NCBI GenBank assembly: GCA_903866255.1
Contig: CAIPMW010000084.1
Location: 1-64,000 of the forward strand
From: an uncultured Chlorobiaceae bacterium
GTDB lineage: Bacteria; Bacteroidota; Chlorobiia; Chlorobiales; Chlorobiaceae
Length of the DNA: 64,000 nucleotides
Reading direction: 5' to 3'
Every line of letters begins with the position of its first letter. The first letter of the stretch is position 1. A program made the position numbers and the translations under genes. Shown one piece after another: positions 55,726 through 64,000 of this stretch. Under the pieces are notes generated by a model. The model did not search any database and had not been told where the DNA came from. It was given only the letters and a program-made list of their open reading frames with translations.

Positions 55726-58700
55726 ATGTTGAAAATTTTTGAAAAGATCTTCGGATCAAAGCACGACAAGGATATCAAGAAAATCCAGCCCGTTATCCAG
55801 CGCATCAACGAGTTACAGGGTGCCTTGTTATCGCTCAGTAACGATCAGTTGAGGCTAAAGGGCCAGGAGTTAAAACAAAAAGTCCGCAATGTTCTGGAGC
55901 CTCTTGAGCAAGAGAAAAAAAGTCTCCTGCTCAAACTTGATAATCCTGATATCAATCTTGATGAGGTTGAAACCATAAATACAAGACTTGATGCTCTGGC
56001 TGAAGAGTATGAAGCAACAACACGCAGTGTACTTGACGACCTTCTCCCCGAAACATTTGCACTGGTCAAAGAGACATGCGTTCGTCTGAAAGGGCACACC
56101 TACCAGGTCATGGGAAGAGAGATGGTATGGAACATGGTGCCTTATGATGTTCAGCTTATCGGCGGGATGGTTCTCCACTCAGGAAAAATTTCCGAAATGG
56201 CCACCGGTGAGGGAAAGACCCTTGTCTCTACCCTGCCGGTATTTCTCAATGCTCTGACCGGAAGAGGTGTCCATGTCGTCACCGTTAATGACTACCTTGC
56301 ACAGAGAGACAAAGAGTGGATGAACCCCGTCTTTGAATTTCACAATGTCTCCGTAGGTGTTATTCTCAACAGCATGATACCAGAGGAACGTCGCGAGGAG
56401 TACCAATGCGATGTCACGTATGGCACCAACAATGAGCTGGGCTTCGACTATCTGCGCGACAATATGGCCAACACCCCGGAAGAGATGGTGCAACGAAATT
56501 TCTATTACGCCATTGTTGATGAGGTGGATAGTGTACTGATTGATGAAGCAAGAACTCCACTGATTATTTCAGGACCGGTGCCCAATGCCGACAACAGCAA
56601 ATTCCAGGAGATCAAACCCTGGATTGAGCAGTTGGTACGCGCCCAGCAACAACTGGTTGCATCGTACCTCACTGAGGCGGAAAAACTGATGAAAACGAAG
56701 CCCGGTGATGCCGTGGCAGGCCTTGCCCTGCTCCGTGTCAAACGGGGACAGCCAAAAAATACACGCTACATCAAAATGCTCTCCCAGCAAGGAGTTGCAA
56801 AACTGGTACAAAGCACTGAACACGAGTACCTCAAAGATAACTCCAGCCAGATGCACGAGGTTGACGATGCGCTCTACTACGCCGTTGACGAAAAGGGGGC
56901 CACCATTGATTTGACCGACAAGGGGCGCGAGTTCCTCAGCAAACTGAGCCACCAGGACAGCGATATCTTTATGCTCCCCGATGTTGGCTCCGAAGTGGCC
57001 ATTATTGAAAGTGACACATCAGTTGCAGTGGCCGACAAGGTTCAGAAAAAAGATGCTGTCTATCGCCTCTTTGCCGACCGTTCCGAGCGACTGCACAATA
57101 TCAGTCAACTTCTGAAAGCATACTCCCTTTTTGAGCGCGACGATGAATATGTTGTACAGAACGGTCAAGTGATGATTGTCGATGAATTTACGGGCCGGAT
57201 TCTTCCGGGTCGCCGTTACAGTGACGGCCTGCACCAGGCTATCGAAGCCAAGGAGAACGTCAAGATTGAGGGTGAAACGCAGACCATGGCAACCGTCACC
57301 ATCCAGAACTTTTTCCGCCTCTACAAAAAGCTCGCTGGAATGACAGGCACTGCTGAAACAGAGGCCTCGGAGTTTTATGAAATTTACAAACTTGACGTCG
57401 TTGTCATTCCCACGAACGCCAGCATTGTTCGCAATGACAGAGAAGATCTTGTCTACAAGACTCGCCGTGAAAAGTACAATGCCGTTGCCTTGAAGGTTGA
57501 GGAGCTGCAGAAAAAGGGGCAGCCAGTGCTGGTCGGCACAACAAGTGTCGAGGTCTCGGAAACTCTGTCGAGAATGCTTCGGGCAAGAAAGATTGCCCAC
57601 AATGTGCTGAACGCCAAACAGAACGACCGTGAAGCTGAAATTGTGGCTGAAGCAGGCCAGAAAGGGGCGGTGACCATTGCCACCAACATGGCGGGACGCG
57701 GCACGGATATCAAGCTTGGCCCTGGTGTGCGCGAACTGGGAGGACTCTTTATTCTTGGGTCTGAACGCCACGAGTCACGCCGTATTGACCGCCAGCTTCG
57801 TGGTCGTGCGGGTCGTCAGGGTGATCCCGGTGAATCGGTATTTTTTGTCTCTCTCGAAGATGAGCTGATGCGCCTCTTCGGCTCTGACCGTGTTATCTCG
57901 GTTATGGATCGTCTCGGCCACGAGGAGGGTGATGTGATTGAGCACTCCATGATTACCAAGTCGATCGAACGGGCACAGAAAAAAGTTGAAGAACAGAACT
58001 TTTCAATCCGTAAACGATTGCTTGAATATGACGATGTGCTGAACCAGCAACGCGAGGTGATCTACTCCCGCCGCCGAAACGGTCTCATCAAGGAGCGCCT
58101 CACCAGCGACATTCTCGACCTTCTGAAAGATTACAGCGACACGGTGATCAAAAAATTCCACAAGGAGTTTGATGTTGATGGTATAGAGGAGCAGGTGATG
58201 CGTGAGCTCTCCATCGAATTCAAACCTGATCGCCCGACTTTTGAACGTGAAGGAGTTGATGTTACAGCGGAGAAACTCTACGACACTGCCCTTGCTTTCT
58301 ATCGCCGAAAAGAGGCTGCTGTGCCGGAGGAGATAATGGCGCAGATTGAAAAATATGCCGTCCTGAGCATTATTGACCTTCGCTGGAGAGAGCACCTCCG
58401 CGAAATAGACTCACTTCGTGAAGGCATCAACCTGCGTGCTTATGGCCAGAAAGATCCCCTGCTTGAGTACAAACAGGAGGCTTTCCGCCTTTTTATTGAT
58501 CTATTGCGCGACATTGAACTCGAAACACTCTCTCTTGCCTTCAAGCTTTTTCCTGTCGATGCCGAAGAGGCGGATGAGATGGAAGAGCGGCAACGGAAAG
58601 CCGCTGTTCGGCAAGAGAGGCTGGTAGCTCAGCACGCCCCCGTCAGCAGTGTTTACTCTATCGTCGAAGAGGAGGAGGAGAGTCAAGAACCCCCGCAACA

Positions 58701-58794
58701 ACCAATTATTGCTGAAAAAAAGCCTGGACGTAATGACCTTTGTTCCTGTGGAAGCGGGAAGAAGTATAAAAACTGTTGTGGACAGCAACTCTGA
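55726..58794 (+). CDS. secA: Protein translocase subunit SecA
   Basis: A 1022-residue ATPase motor of the Sec export channel. DEAD-motor motifs [14 protein letters not shown] (Walker A), VNDYLAQRD and [16 protein letters not shown], then the second motor with [22 protein letters not shown]-terminal zinc motif ([18 protein letters not shown]) binds SecB/ribosome. It carries an insertion of about 130 residues between motor motifs ([15 protein letters not shown] to [13 protein letters not shown]) that is normal in Bacteroidetes/Chlorobi. Length exceeds E. coli SecA (901). purL follows 38 bases later. Confidence 0.98.
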   Translation: MLKIFEKIFGSKHDKDIKKIQPVIQRINELQGALLSLSNDQLRLKGQELKQKVRNVLEPLEQEKKSLLLKLDNPDINLDEVETINTRLDALAEEYEATTRSVLDDLLPETFALVKETCVRLKGHTYQVMGREMVWNMVPYDVQLIGGMVLHSGKISEMATGEGKTLVSTLPVFLNALTGRGVHVVTVNDYLAQRDKEWMNPVFEFHNVSVGVILNSMIPEERREEYQCDVTYGTNNELGFDYLRDNMANTPEEMVQRNFYYAIVDEVDSVLIDEARTPLIISGPVPNADNSKFQEIKPWIEQLVRAQQQLVASYLTEAEKLMKTKPGDAVAGLALLRVKRGQPKNTRYIKMLSQQGVAKLVQSTEHEYLKDNSSQMHEVDDALYYAVDEKGATIDLTDKGREFLSKLSHQDSDIFMLPDVGSEVAIIESDTSVAVADKVQKKDAVYRLFADRSERLHNISQLLKAYSLFERDDEYVVQNGQVMIVDEFTGRILPGRRYSDGLHQAIEAKENVKIEGETQTMATVTIQNFFRLYKKLAGMTGTAETEASEFYEIYKLDVVVIPTNASIVRNDREDLVYKTRREKYNAVALKVEELQKKGQPVLVGTTSVEVSETLSRMLRARKIAHNVLNAKQNDREAEIVAEAGQKGAVTIATNMAGRGTDIKLGPGVRELGGLFILGSERHESRRIDRQLRGRAGRQGDPGESVFFVSLEDELMRLFGSDRVISVMDRLGHEEGDVIEHSMITKSIERAQKKVEEQNFSIRKRLLEYDDVLNQQREVIYSRRRNGLIKERLTSDILDLLKDYSDTVIKKFHKEFDVDGIEEQVMRELSIEFKPDRPTFEREGVDVTAEKLYDTALAFYRRKEAAVPEEIMAQIEKYAVLSIIDLRWREHLREIDSLREGINLRAYGQKDPLLEYKQEAFRLFIDLLRDIELETLSLAFKLFPVDAEEADEMEERQRKAAVRQERLVAQHAPVSSVYSIVEEEEESQEPPQQPIIAEKKPGRNDLCSCGSGKKYKNCCGQQL

Positions 58795-58832
58795 GCCATC
58801 GAATGAATCACTGAAATGTTTACCGGTAGATA

Positions 58833-61115
58833 ATGAAACATAAAGAAGTTGAAGTGACACCAGCCCTTGCGGCAGAGCATGGTCTGAGCGCTGAAGAGTA
58901 CGGCAGGATATGCGACATTCTCGGAAGAACCCCCTCATTTACCGAGATCGGTGTCTTCTCCGTCATGTGGTCTGAGCACTGCAGTTATAAAAATTCCATT
59001 GCCGTGCTTAAAACCCTTCCTCGCGAAGGGGCCGCCCTGCTCACCTCGGCAGGCGAGGAGAACGCAGGCTTGGTCGATATTGGCGACAACCTTGCCGTGG
59101 CTTTCAAGATTGAATCACACAACCACCCCTCTGCCGTTGAGCCCTATCAGGGTGCGGCAACCGGAGTTGGCGGTATTCACCGCGATATCTTCACCATGGG
59201 TGCCCGTCCGGTTGCCTCGCTCAACTCGCTTCGATTTGGTTCGCCGAAAGATCCCCGTGTCCGCTATCTGGTTGATGGCGTGGTGCGTGGTATAGGCGAT
59301 TATGGTAACTCCTTCGGTGTCCCCACGGTTGGTGGCGAAATCTATTTTGAAGAGGGATATACCGGCAACCCGCTGGTCAACGCCATGTCCGTCGGCATTG
59401 TCGAACACCACAAAACTGTCAGCGCCACCGCGCTCGGTAAAGGCAATCCTGTGCTGATTGTCGGTTCCTCCACGGGACGGGACGGCATTCACGGCGCGAC
59501 ATTCGCTTCGGAGGATCTCAGCGAAGCCTCGGAGGACAAACGCCCCAGCGTTCAGGTTGGCGATCCCTTTGCCGAAAAGCTGCTGCTTGAGGCCACCCTT
59601 GAGGCCATTGCCACCGGCTATGTGGTCGGCCTGCAGGATATGGGCGCCGCTGGCATCACCAGCTCAACCTCCGAAATGAGCGCCAGAGGCATTGAGAAAA
59701 CCGGCTCGGGCGGCATAGAGATTGACCTTGATCTGGTGCCGATTCGTGAAGCGGGCATGAGCGCCTATGAGATCATGCTCTCCGAATCGCAGGAACGGAT
59801 GCTTATTGTCGCCAAAAAGGGATTTGAGGGAAAAATTATTGAGGTGTACGAAAAATGGGACGTCCTGGCGGTCACCATCGGACGCGTCACCGACGACAAC
59901 TGCCTGCGAGTGCTGCACCATGGTGCCGTTGTTGCCGAAATTCCGGCAGAATCGCTCGTGCTTGGTGGTGGAGCACCGGTCTATATCCGTGAAGCGATAG
60001 AAAAAAAGCCTGTTACCCCAGTGGCAGAGCTTGTTGACGACGACACCCTCGACTTCAACACCCTCGCGCTCGACCTGCTCTCACGCCCCAATATTGCCAG
60101 CAAACAGTGGGTCTACCATCAGTATGATTCAATGGTGCAGACCAACACGGTAACGCCAACCGGCCACACCGATGCCGCCGTCATCCGCATCAAGGGGACG
60201 AAAAAAGGGCTTGCCATGAAAACCGACTGCAATGCCCGTTACGTCTATCTCAACCCGCTGGCGGGGGGCAAAATTGCGGTGGCCGAATGCGCCCGAAACA
60301 TCGCCTGCTCCGGCGCAAAACCGCTGGCCATCACCAACTGCCTCAATTTTGGCAACCCCCTCAAACCGGAGGTATATTTTCAGTTCAAAGAGTCGGTCAG
60401 AGGCATGGGCGAAGCGTGCCGGGCCTTCAACACTCCGGTTACCGGCGGCAACGTCAGCTTCTACAACGAAACCTTCATCGGCGGCGTTCGTACCGCCATC
60501 TATCCAACCCCGACCATCGGTATGATCGGGCTGCTTGACGATATCGATAATCTTGTCGGCTCAACCTTCACCACGTCCGGTGATCTTATTCTGTTGGCTG
60601 GCGATCCCGAGCTGACGCTTGACGGTTCGGAGTACCTTGTCATGCAGTATGGCACCCCCGGCCAGGACTCCCCTTCTGTCGATCTTGAGCACGAAACCAA
60701 TCTCCAGCGATTTCTGGTCTCAGTTGCTGAACAAAAGCTTCTCCATTCTGCCCACGACATCTCTGATGGAGGTCTTTTTGTCGCATTGGCTGAAAAGGGG
60801 ATCATGAATGCCGAGGCTCCGCTTGGCTTCATCGTTACTCTGGAGGATACAGAGAGTTCTCCCATCCGTATGCAGCAGCAGCTCTTTTCTGAAGCACAAG
60901 GTCGGGTGCTCCTGAGCGTTTCGCCCGACAAGATTAAGGCACTTGCTGCTACGGCGGCTGAAAACAACATCCCTCTTCAGGCTATCGGCACCGTCATGGA
61001 ACGGGCTGCATCAATCTCCATTAATGGCAAGGAGATTGTGAACTTCACCATCGATGAGCTTGCGGAGGCCTACTACCATTCACTGGAACACGCTCTGCAC
61101 CTTGACGAACTGTAA
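58833..61115 (+). CDS. purL: Phosphoribosylformylglycinamidine synthase subunit PurL
   Basis: A 760-residue small-type PurL, the ATP-dependent amidine synthase of purine synthesis that works with separate PurQ and PurS. Motifs are [66 protein letters not shown], and [14 protein letters not shown]. There is no glutaminase domain, consistent with the small form. Start ATG 58833; the nnr gene follows 33 bases later. Confidence 0.97.
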   Translation: MKHKEVEVTPALAAEHGLSAEEYGRICDILGRTPSFTEIGVFSVMWSEHCSYKNSIAVLKTLPREGAALLTSAGEENAGLVDIGDNLAVAFKIESHNHPSAVEPYQGAATGVGGIHRDIFTMGARPVASLNSLRFGSPKDPRVRYLVDGVVRGIGDYGNSFGVPTVGGEIYFEEGYTGNPLVNAMSVGIVEHHKTVSATALGKGNPVLIVGSSTGRDGIHGATFASEDLSEASEDKRPSVQVGDPFAEKLLLEATLEAIATGYVVGLQDMGAAGITSSTSEMSARGIEKTGSGGIEIDLDLVPIREAGMSAYEIMLSESQERMLIVAKKGFEGKIIEVYEKWDVLAVTIGRVTDDNCLRVLHHGAVVAEIPAESLVLGGGAPVYIREAIEKKPVTPVAELVDDDTLDFNTLALDLLSRPNIASKQWVYHQYDSMVQTNTVTPTGHTDAAVIRIKGTKKGLAMKTDCNARYVYLNPLAGGKIAVAECARNIACSGAKPLAITNCLNFGNPLKPEVYFQFKESVRGMGEACRAFNTPVTGGNVSFYNETFIGGVRTAIYPTPTIGMIGLLDDIDNLVGSTFTTSGDLILLAGDPELTLDGSEYLVMQYGTPGQDSPSVDLEHETNLQRFLVSVAEQKLLHSAHDISDGGLFVALAEKGIMNAEAPLGFIVTLEDTESSPIRMQQQLFSEAQGRVLLSVSPDKIKALAATAAENNIPLQAIGTVMERAASISINGKEIVNFTIDELAEAYYHSLEHALHLDEL

Positions 61116-61148
61116 GCTTTCCTGATAAAAAAAGAGAGGAGAACAATT

Positions 61149-62726
61149 ATGTTGCCTGTTGTCACTGCTCCAGAGATGCAAAGAGCCGACAAGGCGGCGA
61201 TTGAGCAGCTCCTTATGGGCGAAACCCGTCTGATGGAGCTGGCTGGAGGCGAAGCTTTTCGGATACTCAACGAGAGCATCGACAAAAATATTGCCGATAC
61301 CACCTCTCTTATCCTCTGCGGCAAAGGCAACAACGGCGGAGATGGTTTTGTGCTTGCCCGTCATCTGCTTAATCATGAGGCTTCGGTTGATCTTGTGCTG
61401 CTCTACCCGGAGAGTGTTCTGCAAGGGGTGAATCGCGAGGGGCTGGCCATTTTGCAGGCTTATGAAGAGCATCTGACCAATCTGCGCATTTTTGCCAGCC
61501 TTGATCAAGCTCTGCCATTTATTGAGGAGAGCCACTACGATATCCTGGTTGATGCCATGACCGGCACCGGCCTTCGCCTTGGCAAACCCGGCATGGAGCT
61601 TGCCTCTCCCCTGTGCGACGGCATTGAACTGCTCAATACACTTCGTGACGAGAGAGGTGCCATGACCATCGCCCTCGATATTCCCTCGGGCCTTGATGCC
61701 TCTACCGGCAGCACATCCACTCCCGCCATTCAGGCTGATGTGACCATCACCATGGCCTTTTTGAAGCGGGGCTTTTATCTGAATGAGGGGCCAAACTGCT
61801 GTGGTGAGGTTCGCGTGGCGGAGATCTCCATTCCCCGTTTTCTGGTTGAGCCATCCTCATGCCTGCTGATTGACCAGGAGTTTGCCGCCGAACAGTTTAT
61901 TTTGCGCGAACCATCAAGCGCCAAACATACCAATGGCAAGCTGCTGATCATTGCCGGATCGCAAACCGCCCACTCTTCGATGGCAGGAGCTGCAATCCTT
62001 GCCGCCAAAGCTGCTGTAAAAACCGGCACCGGATACGTCTGCCTCTCTGTGCCGATTTCGCTGGCCAACACCATGCATCTGGCCGTGCCGGAAGCGGTGG
62101 TCATCGGCAGAGATGTCGCTGCCATGCTCGAAAAAGCCCGCTGGGCGGATGTTATCCTGATTGGATGCGGCCTCGGGCGCGACGAGGAGACTATTTCGCT
62201 GCTGAAAGAGCTTCTCGTCAGTTCGGACATCGCCGAAAAAACGCTGATTCTGGATGCCGATGCACTCTACGCCCTTTCAGCCATCGGACTCCCGGATGCC
62301 CTCGCCTCATGCAACAACGTGCTGCTTACCCCGCATTATGGAGAGTTCAGCCGTCTCACCAACATTCCCGCTGAAGTGATCGCTTCAGACCCGATTGAAA
62401 CCGCCCAACTCTTTGCCCGTCAGCATGGAGTAACCGTGCTGCTGAAAGGCAACCCCACCGTCATTGCCTCCGCAGACGGCCCGACACTACTCAACACCAG
62501 CGGTACCGAAGCGCTGGCCACCGCAGGATCCGGCGACGCGCTCTCCGGCATGATTGCCGCCCTTGCCGCCAAAGGTGCCGACCTCGTCAATGCCGCCGCC
62601 GCCGGCGCATGGTTCCATGGCCGCGCCGGCGACCTGGCCAGCGATGTCGCCAGCCTCGTGTCGTCGGGCATGGTCGTTGACGCGATTCCACAGGCAATCG
62701 GGAAGATTTTTGAGGTGGACCCTTGA
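61149..62726 (+). CDS. Bifunctional NAD(P)HX epimerase/dehydratase (Nnr)
   Basis: A 525-residue metabolite repair enzyme. The N-terminal half (to about 215) is the YjeF_N epimerase, with LCGKGNNGGDGFVLARHL and VDAMTGTGLRLGKPG. The C-terminal half is the ADP-dependent dehydratase with the GLGRDEET loop, TPHYGEFSRL and GSGDALSGMIAAL. It converts damaged hydrated NAD(P)H back to the active cofactor. The ATG is preceded by AGAGAGGAGAAC, a good site. The fusion of both activities is common in bacteria. Confidence 0.96.
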   Translation: MLPVVTAPEMQRADKAAIEQLLMGETRLMELAGGEAFRILNESIDKNIADTTSLILCGKGNNGGDGFVLARHLLNHEASVDLVLLYPESVLQGVNREGLAILQAYEEHLTNLRIFASLDQALPFIEESHYDILVDAMTGTGLRLGKPGMELASPLCDGIELLNTLRDERGAMTIALDIPSGLDASTGSTSTPAIQADVTITMAFLKRGFYLNEGPNCCGEVRVAEISIPRFLVEPSSCLLIDQEFAAEQFILREPSSAKHTNGKLLIIAGSQTAHSSMAGAAILAAKAAVKTGTGYVCLSVPISLANTMHLAVPEAVVIGRDVAAMLEKARWADVILIGCGLGRDEETISLLKELLVSSDIAEKTLILDADALYALSAIGLPDALASCNNVLLTPHYGEFSRLTNIPAEVIASDPIETAQLFARQHGVTVLLKGNPTVIASADGPTLLNTSGTEALATAGSGDALSGMIAALAAKGADLVNAAAAGAWFHGRAGDLASDVASLVSSGMVVDAIPQAIGKIFEVDP

Positions 62727-62760
62727 TGTTTATTCAACATGTGCTAATGGCCTGTAACCG

Positions 62761-63546
62761 ATGAGCTTCATCCTTCCCATCAACATTGAAAACCTTCTCT
62801 CTTGCAGTGGTGTTGAATCGGCACGTATAGAGTTCAAGGGCCGTTGGGATGAAAAGACGACAGCTCCGCAGGTTTTAAAAACTATTGCAGCCTTTGCCTA
62901 CGACCTGCAAAACCTTAATGGCGGCTATATCATCATTGGTGTCAATGAAAATAAAGGGTGTGCCGTCTTGCCTCCCTGTGGAATTGCCCCGGAAAAAATT
63001 GATACTATCCAAAAATGGATACGTGGAAATTGCAATCACATTGATCCTGAATATCAGCCTGTCTTTTCGCCCGAAATGGTAAACGGTAAACACATTCTTG
63101 TACTTTGGGTGCCTGGCAGTGATATTCGTCCTCACAGCCCCCCTGACGGGGAAAAAGAACAGATGTCCAATATTATTCAAGACCAACCAGAAGACAGCTC
63201 CTATGAGGAAATTCTGAAAGAATTGGCCTTTGCGCTCATGATTGATCGCGGGATGGCAAGCATAAACTGGGCAGCGGAAGGTGAACGATGGCTTAATGAG
63301 ATTTATACGTATATTTTCCGGGAGATTCCTGCAACAACCGTCAAAGTAGTAGAGGCGATTTACAGCAAAGTGGACTTGTTGAAGACATTTCCCTATCTTG
63401 GCTCTCGGTATGATCCTGAATCCGAGGATGACATCCGGATCTTGTTGTATGGACATTATCGGATTGCGTATCTCGTCAAATCCTATCAGCAGATTGATAT
63501 TTTGGGTTTTTTTCATACTGCACTGAAGATCGAACAGTATCTCTAA
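62761..63546 (+). CDS. AlbA_2 domain fused to antitoxin fragment and ParE/RelE toxin
   Basis: A single 261-residue frame made of three parts. Residues 1-134 form a truncated AlbA_2/Schlafen-type domain (ESARIEFKGRWDEKTTAPQV, NGGYIIIGVNENKG) that in complete homologs continues past the RPHSPPDGEK point. Residues 135-164 (SSYEEILKELAFALMIDRGM) match the first half of a small antitoxin. Residues 165-261 are a full ParE/RelE-like toxin (ASINWAAEGERWLNEIYTYI, then DDIRILLYGHYRIAYLV and DILGFFHTALKIEQYL). Internal ATGs at 63163 and 63253 could restart translation at the antitoxin and toxin parts. The toxin looks complete; the antitoxin lacks its C-terminal toxin-binding half. This is probably a deletion fusion. 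It may also be an annotated pseudogene; a working fused protein is not excluded. Confidence 0.7.
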   Translation: MSFILPINIENLLSCSGVESARIEFKGRWDEKTTAPQVLKTIAAFAYDLQNLNGGYIIIGVNENKGCAVLPPCGIAPEKIDTIQKWIRGNCNHIDPEYQPVFSPEMVNGKHILVLWVPGSDIRPHSPPDGEKEQMSNIIQDQPEDSSYEEILKELAFALMIDRGMASINWAAEGERWLNEIYTYIFREIPATTVKVVEAIYSKVDLLKTFPYLGSRYDPESEDDIRILLYGHYRIAYLVKSYQQIDILGFFHTALKIEQYL

Positions 63547-63571
63547 TGTGGTGACAAGGAAGGAGGCCAGC

Positions 63572-63715
63572 ATGAGGAAAACCAAAATTACGGTCAATCG
63601 GAACAGTGCGAAAAGCCGCGCAGGCACCTCAACTCCACGTTGGTCGTCCAAAAATTTATTGCATTTTCAAAAGAAATTTCTTAACATTGTACAATTGTAC
63701 ATGATTTTAGATTGA
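63572..63715 (+). CDS. Short frame upstream of the PIN gene, possible antitoxin remnant
   Basis: A 47-residue frame starting MRKTKITVNRNSAKSRA and ending ahead of the PIN-domain gene. AAGGAGG lies seven bases before its ATG, an excellent ribosome-binding site. It does not resemble a VapB antitoxin I know, but position (one base before vapC) and signal fit the antitoxin slot. It may be a leftover N-terminal part joined to shifted sequence. Its last third covers the palindrome at 63688. Confidence 0.4.
   Translation: MRKTKITVNRNSAKSRAGTSTPRWSSKNLLHFQKKFLNIVQLYMILD
63688..63701. promoter_or_regulatory. Perfect 14-base palindrome ahead of the PIN gene
   Basis: TGTACAATTGTACA is perfectly self-complementary and lies 15 bases before the PIN-domain ATG, as toxin-antitoxin operators often do. 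It also falls within the short frame upstream, which argues that frame is not simply coding. Confidence 0.45.
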
Positions 63716-63716
63716 T

Positions 63717-64000
63717 ATGAAAATTGTAATTGATACATCCATTGTAATAGCAGTTATTACAAATGAAAAGCATAAGCCAGTTTTAATTAATAAAACCAGG
63801 GCAGCTCATTTGCTTGCTCCCTCTTCGCTTCCTTTTGAGATTGGCAACGCCATCTCGGCAATGTTTAAAAGAAATCGCATATCTCTGGCTCAAGCACTTT
63901 ATGCACTTGAGGCCTTCGAAAAAATTCCTGTTCAGCTTTGTGATGTCAACCTGAACAAATCTGTGGAATTAGCTCAACTCTTGGGAATATATGCATATGA
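63717..64000 (+). CDS. PIN-domain toxin, VapC-like (partial)
   Basis: The first 94 residues of a ribonuclease-type toxin, cut by the window end. MKIVIDTSIVIAVITNE carries the first catalytic Asp, and FEIGNAISAMFKRNRISLAQAL holds the conserved Glu. The family cleaves specific RNA and is neutralised by VapB. The remaining catalytic Asp would lie beyond the edge. The gene starts one base after the end of the short upstream frame. Confidence 0.88.
   Translation, partial: MKIVIDTSIVIAVITNEKHKPVLINKTRAAHLLAPSSLPFEIGNAISAMFKRNRISLAQALYALEAFEKIPVQLCDVNLNKSVELAQLLGIYAY

Overview
The window looks like chromosomal DNA of a green sulfur bacterium (Chlorobium/Pelodictyon type). This is inferred from the overall protein character: a 1022-residue SecA with a C-terminal zinc motif, a strict-anaerobe class hybrid cluster protein, a Prc-type protease, and a small protein resembling one known from Bacteroidetes/Chlorobi. 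No photosynthesis gene is present, so the assignment is not proven. Most of the sequence is dense housekeeping DNA, with a few accessory patches.

Layout. 1-1093: the tail of a probable transposase and a repeat protein of unknown role. 1075-5061 (minus): prc protease, a small methyltransferase and a flavoprotein. 5208-6182: class II aldolase. 6348-13414 (minus): a two-partner secretion pair, with the transporter tpsB upstream of a large exoprotein tpsA that has an extended signal peptide and MBG/YDG repeats. 13546-16345 (minus): a UPF0114 membrane protein and a protein that reads as a Cache sensor joined to a Cys-loop-receptor-like (pentameric ligand-gated) channel. 16517-21608 (minus): a tight run of 5-formyl-THF cyclo-ligase, ppk, rpiB, a CBS protein and an M20 amidohydrolase. 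21756-25461: pyrC, a small basic protein, a methyltransferase and an epimerase. 25523-29129: a BMP-type lipoprotein, an NlpC/P60 hydrolase and an outer-membrane protein. 29200-31260: a hybrid histidine kinase.

32109-35599 (minus) is a coherent nitrosative-stress unit: an Rrf2 regulator with three Cys, a 4Fe-4S protein, a TPR protein and hybrid cluster protein, preceded by a 25-bp inverted repeat that is a good operator candidate. Next come rmuC (whose stop codon lies in a short palindromic repeat cluster), comEC, metF and lysA. 42108-47129 is a three-gene signalling module: a PAS protein, a CheB-CheR-PAS hybrid with no kinase domain, and a PAS-winged-helix protein. 47238-49703 has a small Nif11-like frame, rpmG, tRNA-Leu(CAG), a coiled-coil zinc-ribbon protein and the RNase P RNA. 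49722-53351 (minus) is a very long FAD/Fe-S oxidoreductase. Two short-chain dehydrogenases, secA, purL and an NAD(P)HX repair enzyme follow.

The right end (62761-64000) is a toxin-antitoxin patch. It has a single frame joining an AlbA_2-type domain, the first half of an antitoxin and a complete ParE/RelE-like toxin, followed by a PIN-domain (VapC-like) gene cut by the window edge. The least ordinary items are the Cache/ligand-gated channel protein, the AlbA-antitoxin-toxin fusion, the CheB/CheR module without a kinase, and the Rrf2-hcp unit with its palindrome.
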